Positions 21,470 through 32,500 of a stretch of DNA of 64,000 bases are shown one piece after another. Under the pieces are notes generated by a model that saw only the letters and a program-made list of their open reading frames with translations, was not told the DNA's origin and did no database searches. Origin of the DNA: Ottelia alismoides (taxonomy: Eukaryota; Streptophyta; Magnoliopsida; Alismatales; Hydrocharitaceae); contig JAZKJV010007248.1 of assembly GCA_037367405.1 (NCBI GenBank), positions 766,501 to 830,500 of the forward strand. The letters run 5' to 3'. Each line of letters begins with the position of its first letter. Within the stretch, counting starts at the first letter, position 1. Both the position numbers and the translations under genes were made by a program.

Positions 21470-22775
21470 CTCAGTGTCTATCTCGGTGGCCTCCTGAAGT
21501 TGGAATTCCTGTCACGAAAACTCCCAGTATGTTGTACATGTGGTTGTGGTCGAGGCACACCAGTGGCCTGAGGGCAATGAGATCGGTAATGACCCCATTG
21601 GTTGCACAAGTAACATCGAATTGACTGGTAGGTGATGTGATCGTGTCTGCGCTCCGAGTCAATCCCGTAGGGGGGTCTCTCCACTTTCTACAACCCAAAG
21701 ATCGAGTTGAATTGGTGCCACGTCCGGCAAGTGCTCCTCTTAAGGTAGTCGATAGAGATGAGCGAGCACTGCCAGAGAATGCCGAACCTGAAGGATGAAA
21801 ACGTCGGGCTGATCTCTGATGCTGGAACAATCGTCGTATCGGTCTGAATGACCGCTAAGGTGTGTATACCGCTCCAGATGAACTCCCACAACGTCTCTAT
21901 CTGATATCACCAAACTTCTCTGATGCATCAGTAGCCTCGGAGATGGAAGTAAGACATAGTCCGGCCAGCTTTTCCTATACCTCTTCTCGCATCCCTCTGA
22001 TGAACTTATCCAAATTCTCATCTAGAAAAGCAGCAGTTGCTGGTATGTGGCGAGATAGCTCAGTGTAGCGTACAAAGTATTGTCTAGCTGTCATCCGTCT
22101 CGATCTGAGTTCTGCAAATAGTCGGCATTGGGACTCTTTCCACTTCCTAAAGAAGAAGTGGAGTCTGAAACCCGTCTCAAAATCATCCCATGTGGGCCCG
22201 CATACCATCTCGGAAACGGTCGCCTCCCACCATCTCTCAGCGAACGCTGCCAGCGAATACTCCACAAAAGACAACCACGTGTCTCGTGGTGCATGAATCA
22301 TCCGAAATACATTCATCACTCTCTTCAGCCACTGCTCGGCCTCATCTAATGTCCCGGTGCCCTCAAACATGGCACATTGACTCGATATGAAGTAAAAATC
22401 ACATGATGTATGTGTATGGTAGATTGATCAGGTGCAATCTCCTCGGCAAAAGGTACAAGATCATGCTCCCTGTCATGATCCATCCTCGGCTCCATGTATT
22501 GGTATCTCCTCATGTGGATCACCGAACTGAGGCTCTTGAACCTCTACAGACTGAGGTTTCTCATGTCGTGTACCATCCTCGGATGGATGATATGTGAAAT
22601 CAGAGAGCTCGAATCTCATCTCGATATCAGTCTGTCTGTCGGAAATCTCTATTTGCTGGGCCAAGATCTGGTTCTGCTGACCTCGCATGGCAGTCTGTTG
22701 TTGCTGGAGGTTGGAAAGAGCGATCAGTATATGCTCCAAACGATCTGACATCTCCTGACCAGCTCTAGATGTCAT
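21470..22775 (-). pseudogene. Gypsy gag, decayed
   Basis: The minus strand starts MTSRAGQEMSDRLEHILIAL at 22775, followed by a glutamine-rich coiled-coil-like stretch. The retrotransposon gag core is at 22370-21975: DEAEQWLKRVMNVFRM, FAERWWEATVSEM, RYTELSRHIPATAAFLDENL and KFIRGMREEV. A zinc knuckle, CYLCNQWGHYRSHC, is near 21620 (CX2CX4HX4C). The frame is broken between these blocks. Gag normally forms the particle; this copy cannot. Confidence 0.85.
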
Positions 22776-23010
22776 AGTTCTGCACGAGAACCAATATCAT
22801 TTATCATAATAATTGATGTCCGCTAACATTTTTAACTGTACTTTTCTCTTCGTATGATACTATATAAAAATTAATTGCAAGAACGTGATATATGTGGTTA
22901 TTGAATTTAAATGTCATATTTCCCTTTCGGACTCACAACAAGTCGGAGAATTGTCGCTATCCGAGAACTTGATGCGATCAAAATCGTAATACTGCAAATG
23001 TGTGAAGCAG

Positions 23011-23031
23011 GGTACCACTGCTCTGATACCA
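23011..23031 (-). other. Primer binding site of the gypsy element
   Basis: On the minus strand TGGTATCAGAGCAGTGGTAC begins four bases (TTCA) after the LTR end GGCGTCACA. The match to the initiator methionine tRNA primer type fixes the element's orientation. Confidence 0.85.
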
Positions 23032-23617
23032 TGAATGTGACGCCTGCCCAGAGATCCGGCTTACACATTTACACAACACATGCAGTATCCTATTCGCTAT
23101 TGATTGCAGTAGTTTACAGAAAATGGGGGAAATTCGTGATTTGAAATGGCATTCACAATATAATTAATCAATCACAGAACAACAAGTGTACCCAAATTCA
23201 TATTTTTTTACATTAATTTCCGTATAATATTACATGTATCAAAAGAAAATGACATTTTGTACATGTATCCCAAAGTATAACAAAAGAAAAAGAAATAAGC
23301 ACGTGAGATTTTACATTATCATGAACAAAAGCTATAATGTGTACTATCGAAAGTAAAAGTCTGAACTGAGGAAGCTCACGGTCCAATTGTCAATCTACTG
23401 AGTCGCATGCGCCTAGCCTGCCATCCATGTTGGGAAGAAAAGAATGTCAAAAACGGTTGCGTACAATCTAGTTTATTTAAAAAAACAGGTACAGTGGTTT
23501 CAAAAGAAAGCAAGTAGATAGGATTTTGCACTTAAATTTAACAAGCTACTTGCACAGAAAGATTGTTTTCAAGATGTTTTGTATGTGAATCTCTTTGTTC
23601 ACTCATCACACATTAAC

Positions 23618-24136
23618 TGATGCAAATGGAAATTTGCAATGATGGAAAATTATTTTTAACCGTGAAAAATGTTTGGTGGAAGAAATCAGAGGGAGGGAGA
23701 AGAGAAAGCGCAGCGGTTGCACGAGATTTGGTGAAGAATCATGAAGATCGCGTCGAAGGAGAAGGGAAAGGGAGAGAGATGAGATAAATCTCAATTAGAA
23801 TTCAACTTCATCTGTCCCAAACAAAGGACTACCATGCCCTCTATATAGGAGGGGTAGGATTACAAAAATATAAAGGAAATCAAAATTCAAATCCTATCTT
23901 ATCCTAATTTCGACTCTAAATATCTCTAACCGATTAACTACTAAATACAATCGATTAATTAATTAAATCGAGATCGCATGCGATCTCTTTATTTTAAGAT
24001 AAAATTGCAATGACTTAGTTTTTTTAGATAACAAGCGATCACATGCAATGACTCGATTAACCCTAAATTAAATTAACTCGACCCTAATTAAACTTAATGA
24101 AAAATAAAATCCTATTTTTTGTCTCGCGTTGCATCA
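23618..24136 (-). mobile_element. Solo LTR of the non-autonomous LTR element
   Basis: It begins TGATGCAAATGG and ends GTTGCATCA, flanked by TTAAC on both sides (23613-23617 and 24137-24141). It is 519 bp, about 36 bp longer than the LTRs of the complete copy at 16507-18772 because of an extra segment near 24009-24050. It occupies the same position in this gypsy LTR as the complete copy does in the other. Confidence 0.82.
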
Positions 24137-24386
24137 TTAACTATATATACTTAACACTTTCATTTATTTATAAGATTCATATTTAGGCTATCATCATTGT
24201 ATTATTTAAGTCATGCTGATGGATCTTTTTTTTCGAAGCTCCATGCTGATGGATCTTAGTAGAGGTAGATGGTGAGTTTCATGATTTGATCATTCTTGTG
24301 AAGTTTCTCGAGCTCAGTGGATAGTCTGTCGCCTTGCTCTGGGTGTGACCTCGCACCATGACTCTAAGTCGTGAAAAAAACCTTAA

Positions 24387-24752
24387 GGGTGTGTTTGGTT
24401 CGTGGGTTATCCAGGGGTAGATAACCCGATTTTGTATTTGTGTGTTTGGTTGGTGGGTTAAGAGTTGGGAGGGTTTGTGTGATGTGATTGTATTGGAATT
24501 TGAAAAAGTTGGTAGTTATTATGGTATGATTGTATTGAAATTTGAAAAAGTGGGTGGTTGTTGTGATGTGATTGTATTGAAGTTTGGAATAGTGAGTAGA
24601 AGTTGAGTATTTTATGATTTTTAGATGATATGATGGTATAATATATATTTGTTTGGTTGGAAAGAGAGTGGGCCCCACTAGTGGGTTGGGAATATGGGTT
24701 TTGGGGGGTAACCCACCCAAAGTGGGGGGTAACCCCCCAACCAAACGCACCC
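24387..24752. mobile_element. Tourist-like (PIF/Harbinger) MITE, 366 bp
   Basis: The left end is GGGTGTGTTTGGTT and the right end is the complement of GGGTGCGTTTGGTT, flanked by TAA on both sides (24384-24386, 24753-24755). The other gypsy LTR has the empty site (AACCTTAAGATTGG near 18985). The interior holds repeats of GATTGTATTG(G/A)A(A/G)TTTG and no coding sequence. Confidence 0.85.
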
Positions 24753-24917
24753 TAAGGTTGTGGTGCCTCCGTAGGCAAGCGGTGGAGTATAATGCATCCT
24801 AACTAAGTCCCCAACACATCCACTAGCTTCTCATAACATCCATAGTAGTAGTAGCTCTTATTCTAATATAGATGATGTCTGTCTCGCAATTTTTTCCTTG
24901 TCAGGACCTACTGGCGG

Positions 24918-25802
24918 CATGGTTGTCAAGGCATGCACCTAGGCGCGCCTAGGCGGCCGCCTAGGCGCCCAGGCACCCTGGGCCTGGCCCCTTGCCAGAC
25001 CGCCTTGTCTAGACTTGATATGGCGCACGCCTTGGAACGCCTAGGCGTTAGGCCCAAGGTGAAAACCTAAATTACCCCTTGGGGTCGACCCTATAGCCGC
25101 CAAACCCTCGTTTAGCATCATCCTTGCGTCCCCAACGTGCTCTTACATACTCCATGCTTCTCTGGCAGCATGCATGCTTTTTTGGCAGCCTCCCTGCGTA
25201 CCCCCCCCCTTCCAGAAGGAGTCATCCACAAGCACAGCCAAGCACTTCAGAACGTGGAAGCCTCCATGGCCGTGGTCCTCATCGTGCACATATGATCAGG
25301 CGAGAATATGTACCTCCACCTATCCCCAATGAGGAGGAAGAGGAAGATGACAGGATGGATCTACATGCTGATTAGCAAGAGCAAGATGAAGAACATGAAG
25401 AAGAAACAAACATGTTTGATGATGATGATTGAAGCATTCACTTCATCATTTTTCGTTCATTAGAATCTTGTCTTTCAATTTTTGAAATGGTGTGTTATGC
25501 TAAACAATCTATATGTATTCTACATTTCCATATTTTTAGTTTTAATTGGATAGATTGTTAAATTATCGTTGTTCTTGTTACTTTTATAATGTGATTAATC
25601 ACTGCTATTTGATTAAATGGCATTTATTACTATTACACTCTTATTACTAGGTATTTATAAAATCTAAACAGATAAAGAAATCAAATACCAATGAAAATTT
25701 CCATCGATGTGTATTATATATATAAAAAATAAAAAAAAACGCCTAGGCATGCCTAGGCGTCCGGGCCAGGCGCCTTGTCGCCTTGCCGCCTTAATAACTA
25801 TG
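24918..25802. mobile_element. Non-autonomous hAT element, 885 bp, GCCTAGGCG-rich ends
   Basis: The ends are CATGGTTGTCAAGGC and the complement of CATAGTTATTAAGGC, flanked by ACTGGCGG (24910-24917) and AATGGCGG (25803-25810), an 8-bp duplication with one mismatch. The subterminal regions are full of GCCTAGGCG palindromes. The centre (25124-25440) keeps a short acidic reading frame (PNEEEEEDDRMD, then EHEEETNMFDDDD). That resembles the acidic tail common at the end of hAT transposases, suggesting derivation by internal deletion. Confidence 0.82.
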
Positions 25803-26622
25803 AATGGCGGAATAGTAAACAGACTCAAGAACAGTACCGAACTCAACAGTAACCAAGCTCAACCGTAACCAAACTCAACAGTAACCAAACTCAAGTAGTG
25901 AGGAAGCCTCCGAAGAGACCCTTCTGTCTCGCACTCACAGTGGAAGTGTGGTCCAGGAGAGGACTAGGCGCACTCCAAAACTACACCCATGAGACAGGTG
26001 AGAGAGACTCTCCGGATTGAGTCACTCTAGACGGGCCCGACAGGTATGGGCAAACGAGCTCGTAAAGAAAAACTAAAGGTCCTCCATCCTAGGAACCCTA
26101 CTGGATGGGGGTCAGCGGAACTGGTCAAAAAGAAAACCTGTGGATCCCAACGAGGTGGAAAACTACGAAAAATCGGTAAAAGACTGGGATCCTAAACCCG
26201 CGCACTAGGCAATCGCTGCCTTAACTAGGCTTCCTATCTCCCGCCCAATTGAGAGTCACCGCACCCTCGTACAGTCAGGGATAAGGGTCACCATAAGCGA
26301 CACTATTAACTACCATCACTAATTCACTGTCACTTACTTGATTCCCCATCCTTTCTCGACCCCTGTTGTGGTTAACTTTACATATCTACGCATCTTGTCA
26401 ACAATCTTATTTAATGGGGATCCATAGTTGGTGATTCATACTTAAAGGATTGATCACAAAGATTTTCAATCATTGATCACATATTATCTTAGATGATGTG
26501 ATCATATCTGAGATGCTTCTTTAAGAATTTGTAAACTTCCTAGATTTTGATAGCCTATCCTTTTATTATTGTTGTTCTTAGATAATGGCTCTGTATATGT
26601 CAACTTTTTGTTGGCTTCTAAG
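25803..26622. other. No gene recognised
   Basis: A short direct repeat of AACTCAACAGTAACCAA occurs three to four times at 25835-25895. The rest (to 26622) has no open frame or family signature that I recognise. Confidence 0.5.
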
Positions 26623-27044
26623 CATTGTTGTAAAAGTCAGTCGACTAGGCCGACTAGTCGAGTGGGGTGGTAGCCGACTCGACTAAGCCTAGTCGGCCAT
26701 TAGTTGGTCAACCCGACTAATCGGTCCGACAACTCGACGGACTTTTACATAGAGAAAATTTATTCTATTTTTTATTTTTCAAAGCAAACTTATTCTAATA
26801 TGCTTAATGTTATATTTAAAGTCAATTACTTCTTTTGTTTCATTATGATAGTATAGAAATATGTACAAATCTATGCAAATATATAAGAATGTATGTATAA
26901 AAAATCATTTAAATATTTTAAAATAATTAAAACATTCAAAATCGATTAATGACCGACTAAATCCAATTAATCACCCGACTGCCGATTAATCCTTAGTTAG
27001 TGACCCCACCGACCGAGTACCGACTACCGATTTTTGCAACCTTT
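26623..27044. mobile_element. hAT-type MITE, second copy of the TAGTCGG family, inverted
   Basis: The sequence is the reverse complement of the MITE at 1592-2000 throughout, including the TAGTCGG-rich ends and the AT-rich centre. It starts CATTGTTGTAAAAGTCAG and ends TTTTTGCAACCTTT. A clean target duplication is not visible; CTTCTAAG at the left against CTTTCAAG at the right is a possible decayed pair if the end is placed 4 bases earlier. Confidence 0.8.
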
Positions 27045-27795
27045 CAAGTGGGTCTACTACTCCAGCTTCCTCCTCTCGCTTCTCTATTGTGGGAATTAGG
27101 GAGCGGTGGTAGGGTGAACCGGTACAGGGACTGGAAGCGACTGAAGGTAGTAAACAAGGGGATCATTGTACTATCCATGCAGAAATCAAAGTTACGACGG
27201 CAGTGGGCATGGTGCGAACTGGGGGAACTTCACATGTCCCTTAATGAAGATTTTAAATTGAAATGTGAGGGGTCTGGGTGATCCAGATAAACAGAGGCTC
27301 GTGGGAGCAATGTTAAATAAATGGAAGCTGGGTCTACTACTCCATCTTCCTCCTCTCGCTCCTCTGTTGCGAGAATTGGGGAGAAGGCAGTAAACATGGG
27401 GGGATCATTGTACTATCCATGCAGAAATCAAAGTTGTAGTGGCAGTGGGTGTGGTGCGAACTGAGGGACCTTCACATGACCCTTAATGAAGATTTTAACT
27501 TGGAATGTGAGGGATATGGTTGACTGAGATAAACAGAGGTCCATGGGAGCTCTGTTAAATAAATGGAGTTGTGATGTTGTGTTGTTGCAGGAGAATAAGC
27601 TCTCCTCTTGTACCTTTGTCCTTTGGAGGTCTTTGGGTGTTGGATTATTGAATTAATTCGAATAAATGGACACTAATGGATCTGCGTGGGGCTTAATTAT
27701 CACATGGAAAGACTCGGTCTTCGGCCTTGTAGCCGAGTTAAAGGGAACACATGTCATTGCAATCCTTTATGAGCACATAAAAAACATCTATAAGT
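27045..27795 (+). pseudogene. L1-type LINE ORF2 start (endonuclease), tandemly duplicated
   Basis: Two direct copies start at 27050 and 27331, the second lacking about 40 bp. Both reach an APE-type endonuclease start: MKILN*NVRGLGDPDKQRLV from 27244 and MKILTWNVRDMV from 27485. The second continues with NKWSCDVVLLQENKLSSC and, after decay, SAWGLIITWKDSVFGL near 27690-27730. These match the L1 endonuclease N-terminus (compare MKILSWNVRGLCDP at 55501 in this window). Sequence upstream of the ATG would be the ORF1-ORF2 junction. No RT follows. Confidence 0.75.
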
Positions 27796-27905
27796 AGGGT
27801 CAGCTACATGGATTCTTGTTTAAATCCATGTTTTAATATTCGACTATTTTTTATGATGCTTGTTGACTACCTAATGCAACCCCCACAAGGGGGGATTTGA
27901 ACACT
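27790..27905 (-). mobile_element. Truncated tRNA-type SINE
   Basis: On the minus strand, a B-box-like GTTCAAATCCCCC is followed by the body shared with 43347-43535 and 43640-43828 (TAGTCG...ACATGGATTT) and a tail, GTAGCTGACCCTACTTATA. The A-box part is missing. The tail resembles the 3' end of the RTE elements here. Confidence 0.68.
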
Positions 27906-28289
27906 TGCAGCAAACGGTATGGTAAAGTTGGCAAAAGGGTCTTGCTCCACGACTGTCTCCAGAGCTTGGACAGCATGATTCAGCACCACGAATGTTTCAA
28001 GACGTTCAACAGTAATCACCATAGTATAATAGGGGTCATCAACAGCGTTAACTTGAGCCACCAAAGTTCCCAACATCAAGCCTCCAATTTCGCAGGCTTC
28101 CGAAGGCGTGGAAGGAAGAATATATGGAGTTGTGGATCTTCATCCATTGTCGCTTGGGCCAAAAGAGCTTCCGCATCTGGTGTTTTACCATCGTTCGATC
28201 TGGGCGACGCCTTCATAGGCGAAGGTGACTCTCGCTGGGGACTCACATATTATTTAATTTATTTTAGTGGAAGAGATAAGATATGAAGT

Positions 28290-29042
28290 CAACAAGAATA
28301 ATGAGCTTTGAAGGGAGACATTAGAGATTAAGTGTTCGACTAAGTAGAACCAAGACAAGTACATAGAACATAAGTTCAATGACACAGAAGTTAGAGATGT
28401 GACTGAGATCAAGCTTAGAACGTATCTATTCCAAAGAAAGATACCTTTAAATACTTAAGTTCGATTCTTCAAAAGGATGGAGGACTTGACGGAGATGATA
28501 CTCGTATAATTAATAATTTAATGTAGGATGGGTGAAGTAGAGAGGAGTTTCAGGGTTTTTTAGTAAGAATATATCTTTGAAGCTCAATGGAAAATACCAT
28601 AAAACTAAGCAGAGACCTACAAAACTTTATGTTTGACAAATGTCATGCATCTAGCTATAGACATGTGCAGAGAATACTTGTAGCTGAAATGAAAAAATAC
28701 CCAATAAATGTGTGGCACACAGTGAAGGATCACGCTTGCAAGGAGAGTAGCAAACAAAACATTGTTGTGACACCAATAGAAGATAAAATAGAAGAAATCC
28801 ATCTACAGTGGTTCCGACATGTACAAAGGTCATATCACACTCCATTGTAAAGGTGACAGAAGATGGAAGACGAATCTAATAAGGTTTGGGGACGAGTTCT
28901 GGCAGGAGATTATTATGAAGGATATGACTTTGTTGGATTTAATCCAGGTATGACCCAAATTTATTATATTTGGAAGCAAATAATCAATATAGCTGGACCC
29001 ACTTATATTGGGAAAGGTTTACTTGCTGTTCTATCTTTTTTT
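28290..29042 (+). pseudogene. Degenerate RTE LINE, C-terminal part and 3' end
   Basis: The recognisable protein YRHVQRILVAEMKKY, then TPIEDKIEEIHLQWFRHVQR (28650-28830), matches RHVQRMAVAEMKMLRWMCGH and APIEDKMRENRLRWFGHLQR of the better copy at 50484-51836. The end, CTGGACCCACTTATATTGGG at about 28993, matches the RTE 3' end CCGACCCTACTTAATTGTGG. Stops and frameshifts are frequent. Confidence 0.75.
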
Positions 29043-30874
29043 ATATTCTGTTGAAAGGGATATCTTTCATTAATCAAATGTCAAGGTTGATTACAATGTC
29101 TAATGCCTTCAGTTTACATTTTTATGTAGATAAATGTTTTTTTAACTGAAGAGGGTTAGAAGTCGAACAACTTGGGCATCTTGCTTACATGTATAGATGG
29201 CCAATAGGAAGGATTTTGTTGGTTAAAAGTCCAACCAAGCCAGGAATGCGTAGTTAACATGCTTCCCAAAGAGCAAAACCAACCGGTCAGTGCCAATTGA
29301 TGTGAAACAGATGGCCTCAAAGAACTCCGATAGAGTTTCCATCAAGATATCCCAAGTTCACAACAAGCAGAATGCTAACTAAACTCAAGGGTATTGTTGA
29401 GGAAAGGCAGTCAAACGCAAGTTTACGGTCAAGGTTCAAATTATTTTATATGGTCCGCATTTCACCAAACTGTTACATCCTAGTTGACAGGTGTTTAAAG
29501 AGGCATGCATGCACATACACACACATGCAGGTTTTGGGAGGTAAACATGGAGATTTCCTTAATAAACACAGCAAAGTCTTCAAGAAGTAAGGAGACACGC
29601 TACACCAACTATAAACTCAAAAATTCTTTGTTGTTGTTGAAACTTTTGGACTCTCCAGAATGTGAAGACCCATTTTCCCAAAGTATGTGTTATAAATGAG
29701 AGTCATTACAATCAAGGTTTGAAAAAATGAAAAGAGGAACTAGGTGTTTTTATGGAAGTGAGGTGAGGTGTATCCTCTAAGTGGTCGAGTCGTAAACTTC
29801 AGTCTATAACAGAAACTACCTGTAAAACTACAATAAATATATACTAACAAAACTATACATTATCTTATTAACATATAATATATAGCACTATAGCATATGA
29901 TGAAATTATAAATATAGCAATACCAAAAGAAAAGATATGCGACTCTATATATCTTTTTACTAAATTTCCTCCCAATCAAAAAGGGGTCATTGGTTATAAT
30001 TGTTGTTAGAGTATCCGTGATTACATAGTTGTCACTAAAATATTTATCACTCATTAGAGTATCCGAGATGTTGATACGCCTTGAGTTCTAATTGTATGTT
30101 CCCCTGAACCTAGTTGAAGAACCATTTAATCCCCTCCCCGAGTCACCATACCCTACTAGTATGGGAGTATCGATGCCCAGTCAGCAAGCATGAGAGGGGG
30201 GCTAGGGGGAGCCGATGGCTACCCACCCCCCCAAACACCCACGAGCGTTGCAGGGACCAGCACCTCTGTCCTGAATTTTTTCTTTAATGGATTTTCAGAT
30301 ATGCTTACATCTAAGATTTGTGGATTTGTATGCTTGATGGTGTTATGTTAGCAGTTTACTGAAATAATTAGACGTGTTAATAATAAATATGAATACAAAA
30401 GGCAAGGCTTTGAGGACAAGTAACTGGTAGATATGAGTCAAATGACATGAGGCAGAGGTGACTAGTGTCTAAAGAAGCCAATGGGGGTTTGAGGAGGTGC
30501 CTGGAAGAGTACGGCTTTTTCTTTTAAGCAATAAATTTTGATGGTTGAGATGGGGGAACCTTCTTAATGTGGGTCATGTGCTTTGCATTAAAACACCTCA
30601 GGAACACATCGCATTGACAACGCCTCGAGGCTATTTCAGCATGTCGCGCCTCGCCTCGAGGTATGGGCATCGAGCACCTCGAGGATCATTTTTTCATACC
30701 ATGATTACAATACCAAATTGCCAATCTGGGTGGATTATCAGGGATAATAATTTTAGGAAAATGACCCATTAAGTTCGAAGAATGTGTCACTTACATACAT
30801 TTAGCATTTTTGTTTTATATTAGTAAATATTAGTAAATAATTTTAGGATAATAATTTTAGGAAAATGACCCAAA
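29043..30874. other. No gene recognised
   Basis: Mostly AT-rich unique-looking DNA. Between 30590 and 30690 the palindrome CCTCGAGG occurs three times among GCGCCTCGCC words, which looks like the subterminal part of a MITE whose ends I could not place. A 27-bp segment at 30742-30768 recurs exactly at 30846-30872, just before the RTE copy. Confidence 0.5.
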
Positions 30875-32012
30875 CCATTTGCTGAGGAGAACAATGGAGA
30901 TTTATAGAGCTAAACGGAATAACCTCCATATGATCTTTATTGATTTGGAGAAGGCTTATGATTCTGTCCCACGAGAGATATTGTGGAGAGTTTTGAAGAA
31001 GAGACAAGTGCATGTCCTATACATTAACCTCATAAAGGACATGTATGATAGGGCTTTATCTTGTGTAAGAACCCCGTCTGGGAAAACTGGCTATTTTGAC
31101 ATCAATATTGGTTTACATCAAGGTTCAGCTTTGAGTCCATTTCTTTTTACTTGGATTATGGACGAGTTGACAAGTCACATTCAGGATGAGTTACCTTGGT
31201 GTATGTTATTTGCTTATGATATTGTGTTGATTGACGAATCTAGAGATGGGGTAAATGAGAAGCTTGAGGTCTGGAGACATGAGTTGGAGAGTAAAGGATT
31301 TCGTGTAAGTAGGGCTAAGACAGAATATATGGAGTGCACCTTTGATGGAAGCAATGGTGAAGGAATTGAGGTGAAGATTGGTGATGATAACATTCAAAAG
31401 AGAGATTCTTTTAGATATCTAGGATCTATTTTGCAACATGATGGGGAAATTGATGGAGATGTTATTAATAGAAGAAACGCAGGCTGGCTAAAGTGGAGAG
31501 GAGCCTCTGTTGTTCTCTGTGATAAGAAAAATCCTTTAAAAATTAAAGGAAAGATTTACAAAGCAGTCGTGAGACCTGCTATGCTCTATGGATCTGAATG
31601 TTGGCCTGTGAACTATAGACATGTGCAGAGAATGGCTGTAGCAAAAACGAAAATGCTAAGGTGGATGTGTGGACACACACGTAAAGATCGGATTCGGAAT
31701 GATGCAATCAGTAAGAAAGTCGGTGTTGCTCCGATCGATGATAAGATGCGAGAAAACCGCTTAAGATGGTTTGGTTATTTGCAAAGAAGATCAACTGATG
31801 AACCAGTTAGGAGATGTGAGTGTTGGGATGTTGAGCCGGCTAAGAGAGGGCGGGGACGACCCAAGAAGTGTTGGAAAGAGACCATACGAAGGGATCTTTG
31901 TTTTTTGGATATAAGCCCGGGATTGACCTAAGATAGATCTGAATGGAGGCGAAGAATCCATGTAGCCGACCCTACTTAATTGTGGGAAAAGGCTTTATTG
32001 TCGTTGTTGTGT
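30875..32012 (+). mobile_element. 5'-truncated RTE LINE
   Basis: The open frame 30879-31931 covers RT motifs MIFIDLEKAYDSVPREILWR, GLHQGSALSPFLF, LFAYDIVLIDE (catalytic AxDD changed to AYD) and RYLGSILQHDGE. The RTE C-terminal block follows (RHVQRMAVAKTKMLRWMCGH, RLRWFGYLQRR, GRGRPKKCWKETIRRDL). The element ends with CCGACCCTACTTAATTGTGG and a TTGTCGTTGTTG tail near 32012. Endonuclease and the first RT part are absent. A TAA at 31929 stops the frame 15 codons before the family's usual end, and the changed catalytic residue implies an inactive RT. Confidence 0.88.
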
Positions 32013-32120
32013 ATTAATAAATAACTTTGCTTAGTCTAGGTTGTCATAACCTTCTACATATAGAGTCTTTTGCGTCAAATCAACACCAACTTCATCAAAT
32101 ATTGCCATTTTTTGCACGGG

Positions 32121-32500
32121 ATTTTTTTTGAAAGAGGAAAGGGTGGAGTTCCAAGATGGAATCCACATCAAGTTGTTACACTAATATTGGTGAAAAATAC
32201 AGCTAGGTGGGGTACCAGAATGAGATGATGACCCTACAACGACCTAGCTAGAACATTCTCCGGGCAAAAACGTTGCTCGCGAAAAATACAATCATTCCTA
32301 GCGCACCAAATAGCTCATATCGACGGATAAGCAGGAGAGACATCATCGCATGAGTTGCCACCAATCATCCATATCGTGTTCCACAAAATGAGAAGTCGTC
32401 GGTTCTAATCCATGGGATATTCTCCTCATTCCAGATTAGACGAGAGGAATTGCAAGCGAAAAATGTATGATGCTACAAACAGTAACCTTGATAGCATGAC
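32121..32500 (-). pseudogene. L1 LINE 3'-terminal fragment
   Basis: Read on the minus strand the DNA shows NEENIPWIRTDDFSF and, near 32310-32230, the ARN-type segment with NVFARRMF in another frame, as found at the end of plant L1 ORF2. It ends in an A-run on the minus strand (T8 at 32121-32128). The frame is broken. Assignment rests on short matches and the A-tail. Confidence 0.45.

Larger units (their letters stand above)
15924..24842 (-). mobile_element. Ty3/gypsy LTR retrotransposon, minus strand, with nested insertions
   Basis: The element reads right to left. Its 5' LTR is 23036-24842, the primer site is 23031-23011 (TGGTATCAGAGCAGTGGTAC on the minus strand), then gag, protease, RT and RNase H, and the 3' LTR is 19082-15924. 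Net LTR length without inserts is about 0.9 kb; the LTRs end (C)GGCGTC(A/G)CA on the minus strand. Both LTRs contain a non-autonomous LTR element at the same site. Integrase is missing and L1 sequence lies in its place at 19083-19400. No target duplication could be matched (left flank CAGAA, right flank TAGTA), so one outer boundary is probably rearranged. Confidence 0.82.
23036..24842 (-). repeat. 5' LTR of the gypsy element (right copy), with solo LTR and MITE inside
   Basis: It aligns with 15924-19082. It is interrupted by a solo LTR at 23618-24136 and a Tourist-like MITE at 24387-24752. A small duplication of the CATGCTGATGGATC region surrounds a T-run near 24225-24255. The right boundary (ending CATCCA) was set by where similarity to the left LTR ends. 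Confidence 0.78.

Noticed and set aside
30590..30700. Possible MITE with CCTCGAGG subterminal motifs
   Set aside because: No matching terminal inverted repeats or target duplication could be found, so it is not listed as an element.
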